Positions 61,540 to 64,000 of a stretch of DNA of 64,000 nt are shown one piece after another; position 1 is the stretch's first letter; every line of letters starts with the position of its first letter. A model generated the notes under the pieces. That model saw nothing but the letters and a program-made list of their open reading frames with translations. It ran no database searches and had not been told where the DNA came from. The position numbers and the translations under genes are program-made. The stretch is taken from positions 333,019-397,018 of the forward strand of contig NZ_JBAHUR010000001.1 of NCBI RefSeq assembly GCF_036689815.1, in the 5' to 3' direction. The stretch is from Magnetovibrio sp. PR-2 (GTDB lineage Bacteria > Pseudomonadota > Alphaproteobacteria > Rhodospirillales > Magnetovibrionaceae).

Positions 61540-62835
61540 AATATCTATCCTCGGGATTTGCTATCAAATTCAAAGACAGGCTTAATAAAACAAGCATTTG
61601 TAATGATGCCATTTAGCTCTGAACTTGATAAAACATTTGTTACTATTTCAGATGCTTGTAAAGAGTTGGGCATAACATGCTTGAGAGCAGATTCTCTTTA
61701 TAATCCCAAGCCTATTCTGACGAGTATTGTTGAGAGCATTGGAACATCACAAGTTCTTATTGTGGATATGACGGATAAGAACCCCAATGTCTTTTATGAA
61801 CTTGGGATTGCACATACAAACCGTCGGCTTGAATCCGTGATCCTTATAAGCCAAACCCTAGAGGATGTGCCCTTTGATTTGAGGCATTTGCCGATCCTGG
61901 TTTATTCCATGGATTCACAGCTCAAGCTCAAAGTTGAATTGAAAAGCCGCATTACCGTGTCGATCGCAACAACGAATAGCTTAAATGTAATCCGGCAGTT
62001 GATGTTTGGCGGAAACTTTAACAACCATCAAGTCAATAGCTTCATAGATACTCTCTCTTCTTCTTTACCGAGCCTTGTACAGCAAGTGGCTCGATTTCTT
62101 GAAGATATGCCAAATGATACGGATAATTTTGAGAACGCCTATTGGACAATTGTGAAATCGATTGATGAGTTTTCTGACCTCACACAACAACAACTGCAAT
62201 TCTTGGCAATTTCACTCTTATCTTGTGAATATGCAATTCGGGAACAAAATGGGTTTATTCAAGAGCAGCTCAGACCCGTCCTTACAAGTCGTTATGGGGA
62301 TGAGAAACTTAGGCACCCGATGATTATTTCTAGTCTGTGTTTTGCTGCTATCCGAAATGGGTTTCTTAAGTCAGAGAGTATTAATTGGCTTATCTCTTAT
62401 CTCCAAAATGAGAAAATGGGGAGAATTGACCCCCTTCGCGGACAAATTGAGGCTTGGCTAATTGAAGATAGAGACGACGATATTGAGAAAGCCCTTGTTC
62501 AAGAACTCAAGTCTGATCTACCCCATATGAGAGAGGCCGTCGCAGATATATTAGGAATGAGGCGTTCACCGAATTCGATAGCCAGAGTTGCAGATGCTTT
62601 AGATATAGAAGGCGATCCCTATGCTGCGAGAAGCATGATTTCTGCGATTAGCCGCGGCAATAATTCGAATCATGTAAAGCGAATTGAGAATTGGATAATT
62701 CAAAATAGTCACTTATGGACCTCTGGCCCTAAATCACCTTCACTGCCAAATACAGCTATTCAAGCTTTAAGGCATATGGGGTGTAATGCAGAGGCAATAT
62801 CAATTTTTGAGCAGCGCGTATCGAAATTACGTTGA
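61537..62835 (+). CDS. Deoxyribosyltransferase/TIR-like domain protein with helical C-terminus
   Basis: 432 residues, AT-rich. The N-terminal domain (about 15-130) has FVMMPFSSELDKTFVTISDA, ITCLRADSLY, SIVESIGTSQVLIVDMTDKN and NPNVFYELGIAHTNRRLESV. This MPF...RAD...DMT-NPNVFYELG-AH pattern belongs to a nucleoside-deoxyribosyltransferase-like, TIR-related fold found in many defence-associated proteins; the Glu of YELG is the likely catalytic residue. The rest is helical, in part HEAT-like (about 290-425, LPHMREAVADILGMRRSPNS), and may sense a partner or phage signal. There is no own RBS of quality; translation probably follows from the recombinase gene nine bases upstream. It overlaps the convergent gene by nine bases. 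Confidence 0.8.
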   Translation: MNIYPRDLLSNSKTGLIKQAFVMMPFSSELDKTFVTISDACKELGITCLRADSLYNPKPILTSIVESIGTSQVLIVDMTDKNPNVFYELGIAHTNRRLESVILISQTLEDVPFDLRHLPILVYSMDSQLKLKVELKSRITVSIATTNSLNVIRQLMFGGNFNNHQVNSFIDTLSSSLPSLVQQVARFLEDMPNDTDNFENAYWTIVKSIDEFSDLTQQQLQFLAISLLSCEYAIREQNGFIQEQLRPVLTSRYGDEKLRHPMIISSLCFAAIRNGFLKSESINWLISYLQNEKMGRIDPLRGQIEAWLIEDRDDDIEKALVQELKSDLPHMREAVADILGMRRSPNSIARVADALDIEGDPYAARSMISAISRGNNSNHVKRIENWIIQNSHLWTSGPKSPSLPNTAIQALRHMGCNAEAISIFEQRVSKLR

Positions 62836-63633
62836 AGCTTTATAGCCATCACCTTCAAAAACTCCCAAAAGATGATTAAGGCGGAAGGTGCGCCCCCTTT
62901 GCCTGCATTTTTCTTTATATAAATCGATGTTTCTATGTACCTGAGATTTATCTGTCGAGTGACTTAAGTGAAAACAATAGACACCATGCTCAGCCATAAG
63001 GTGAAAACGCTGTCCTTTGCTGAACAAAGCCTGCATCAAGTCAGCATCTTCATAACCCCACCCATTAAAATTCTCATCAAATCCGCCCACGCTTGAAAAA
63101 GCCTGCTTGGAAACAACCCCCAAATTGCCAATAAATGAAAAATTGCTCAACTTTTGCCTGTTCGTTTTTCTGTCTAAGTTGATGGGCTCAATAGATAGTT
63201 TTTTCATTACCATCATTGTGTGGCTGACCGGGTCGAGTTCAGCAATTTCAGAACCCCAGTTCGGCTGCAACCAGTAGCGCTTTGCACCGCACGAAAAATC
63301 AAAAGAGGAAGAATGTTCAAAAATACTATGCATAAAAGTCGTTTTACCAATAACCGTATCGTCATCAATAAACAGTATGAAATCTGAACGGGAGTTTTTC
63401 GCTGCCATATTTCTGGCGTAGCTAACATTTCCAAGCTTTTCGCTAGCCTCAACAAATATGATATCTGGATATAATGACTCAAGGCTCTCCCTAAACGGTG
63501 TCGTTTTTTTGCTGTTTAGAGAAACAATGATTTCGCTCGGAGGTAATGATTGAGCTAAAAGGCCTCGAATTGTCATTCTAATACTTAAAAGTTTGTCGAG
63601 TTCACAACTCGTCGCGAGACATGCAGAATACAT
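62827..63633 (-). CDS. Family 2 glycosyltransferase
   Basis: 268 residues, AT-rich, GT-A fold. Nucleotide-sugar block DFILFIDDDTVIGKTTFMHS (DDD near residue 91), then FSFIGNLGVVSKQAFSSVGG and FDENFNGWGYEDADLMQALF, the acceptor-side motif of GT2/galactosyltransferase-like enzymes. It probably adds a sugar to a surface glycan. Its ATG (63631-63633) is the first triplet of the right inverted repeat, and its stop overlaps the TIR-like gene. A candidate promoter outside the repeat reads TTGCAT (63705-63710), 16 bases, TACATT (63683-63688) on the minus strand. Confidence 0.85.
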   Translation of the reverse strand: MYSACLATSCELDKLLSIRMTIRGLLAQSLPPSEIIVSLNSKKTTPFRESLESLYPDIIFVEASEKLGNVSYARNMAAKNSRSDFILFIDDDTVIGKTTFMHSIFEHSSSFDFSCGAKRYWLQPNWGSEIAELDPVSHTMMVMKKLSIEPINLDRKTNRQKLSNFSFIGNLGVVSKQAFSSVGGFDENFNGWGYEDADLMQALFSKGQRFHLMAEHGVYCFHLSHSTDKSQVHRNIDLYKEKCRQRGRTFRLNHLLGVFEGDGYKAST

Positions 63634-63647
63634 AATTTCTAGTTATC
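63631..63647 (-). repeat. Right 17-bp inverted repeat (candidate recombination site)
   Basis: CATAATTTCTAGTTATC, the exact complement of 61523-61539. Read on the minus strand, its last three bases are the ATG of the glycosyltransferase. Similar but imperfect sequence (ATAATGTACTAGTTTT, 63681-63696) lies 35 bases further out. Confidence 0.85.
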
Positions 63648-63827
63648 TTATAGATTAGCAATCACAGGTGGAATTATGGAATAATGTACTAGTTTTAGAA
63701 GGGGATGCAACCCTTCATTTTTATGTGGTGCTGCTCACCCCCCCCTTGACGAACCATCCCCTATATGAAAAACGAACGCATCGCTGTATCCTTGGCACAA
63801 ACCTCCCCACCTTTATAAGAGCCCCCC

Positions 63828-64000
63828 ATGCGCGCAGATTATTCCACCATCGTTGACGCTTCTGCCAGTGAAGAAGAAAAGCTGGATAAGCACTGGACTG
63901 ACAATTGGGAGTCCATAGGTAATCAACGCCGCGCGCAGTGGAAGATTAAGATGGGGCCCGAATTCGCTGTCGTTGACAGGTTTGCGCCGAAACCTCAGCC
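63828..64000 (+). CDS. Unknown protein, N-terminal part
   Basis: 57 codons from the ATG at 63828 to the window edge, reading MRADYSTIVDASASEEEKLD, then KHWTDNWESIGNQRRAQWKI. Charged and soluble, with no signal peptide, and not recognised. GC content returns to the host level here, so it lies outside the AT-rich cassette. The RBS is poor (GAG before a C-run). The end of the gene is outside the window. Confidence 0.6.
   Translation, partial: MRADYSTIVDASASEEEKLDKHWTDNWESIGNQRRAQWKIKMGPEFAVVDRFAPKPQ

Larger units (their letters stand above)
61523..63647. mobile_element. Candidate invertible two-gene cassette
   Basis: The segment between the perfect 17-bp inverted repeats holds exactly two convergent genes (61537-62835 plus, 62827-63633 minus), which overlap tail to tail by nine bases. 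Each begins with the ATG that closes its repeat arm. Flipping the segment would place the glycosyltransferase frame, from its own ATG, directly behind the recombinase gene in place of the TIR-like gene. The segment is visibly AT-rich compared with the flanks. It is inferred, not shown, that inversion occurs. Confidence 0.7.

Noticed and set aside
61523..63647. Insertion sequence or transposon with terminal inverted repeats
   Set aside because: No transposase lies inside the repeats, no target-site duplication is seen at the outer ends, and the start codons coincide exactly with the inner repeat ends, which fits a recombinase-controlled cassette better.

Overview
The window is a chromosomal segment of an alphaproteobacterium. 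The rpmH-rnpA-yidD-yidC-engB-argB order, the NrsF-type anti-sigma factor, the RecX and ApaG types and the GC-rich codon use all fit. The mix of hemerythrins, a chemoreceptor, sigma-54 promoters and a haem-binding sensor kinase suggests a motile, redox-responsive, probably aquatic Rhodospirillales-like bacterium. I cannot name the species.

Layout: 1-4.8 kb, minus strand: msrB (cut by the edge), then the ribosome/membrane-insertion operon rpmH-rnpA-yidD-yidC-engB-argB, with a promoter and a terminator visible. 4.9-9.6 kb, plus strand: a VTT membrane protein with a MerA-like flavoprotein, a DUF4405 protein and two tandem trans-aconitate-methyltransferase-like genes. 9.6-17.2 kb: a diguanylate cyclase, panBC, yqaA, a sorbosone-dehydrogenase-like protein, a FadL porin and a lipoprotein. 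17.2-21.3 kb: tRNA-Arg(ACG), an exported phosphatidylserine-decarboxylase-like protein, and a sigma-54 module (PAS activator, paired palindromes, a -24/-12 promoter, a structured leader, a 25-residue membrane peptide and a terminator). 21.3-25.5 kb: a methyltransferase, a LysR regulator, and a MocR/PdxR regulator divergent from a PNPOx-like gene. 25.5-29.4 kb: a bufferin operon (copper-binding RiPP precursor, MNIO, BufC, DoxX) next to its ECF sigma/anti-sigma pair, with an exact SigF-type promoter. 29.4-38.3 kb: a haem histidine kinase and a deleted copy of it, TPR proteins, a radical SAM protein, an MCP and a sigma-54-driven tandem hemerythrin. 38.3-48.8 kb: arsC, an MscS channel, a SulP-cNMP fusion, recX, an ABC permease, argD-argF and hslO. 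48.8-58.1 kb: an AbiF HEPN toxin with its own ncRNA, a Ni/Co transporter, trkH and a CheB-CheR-PAS-kinase-hemerythrin fusion. 58.2-60.4 kb: folE, apaG and a radical SAM gene.

The most striking object is at 60.6-63.7 kb. A tyrosine recombinase gene ends inside the left arm of a perfect 17-bp inverted repeat (61523-61539 and 63631-63647). The 2.1-kb AT-rich segment between the arms holds exactly two convergent genes: a deoxyribosyltransferase/TIR-like effector candidate and a GT2 glycosyltransferase. The ATG of each gene is the last triplet of its repeat arm, so inversion would exchange the two reading frames base-perfectly behind the recombinase gene. I read this as a candidate invertible gene-swap switch.

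Other systems worth attention are the AbiF/ncRNA toxin-antitoxin-like unit, the sigma-54 leader-peptide module and the bufferin locus.
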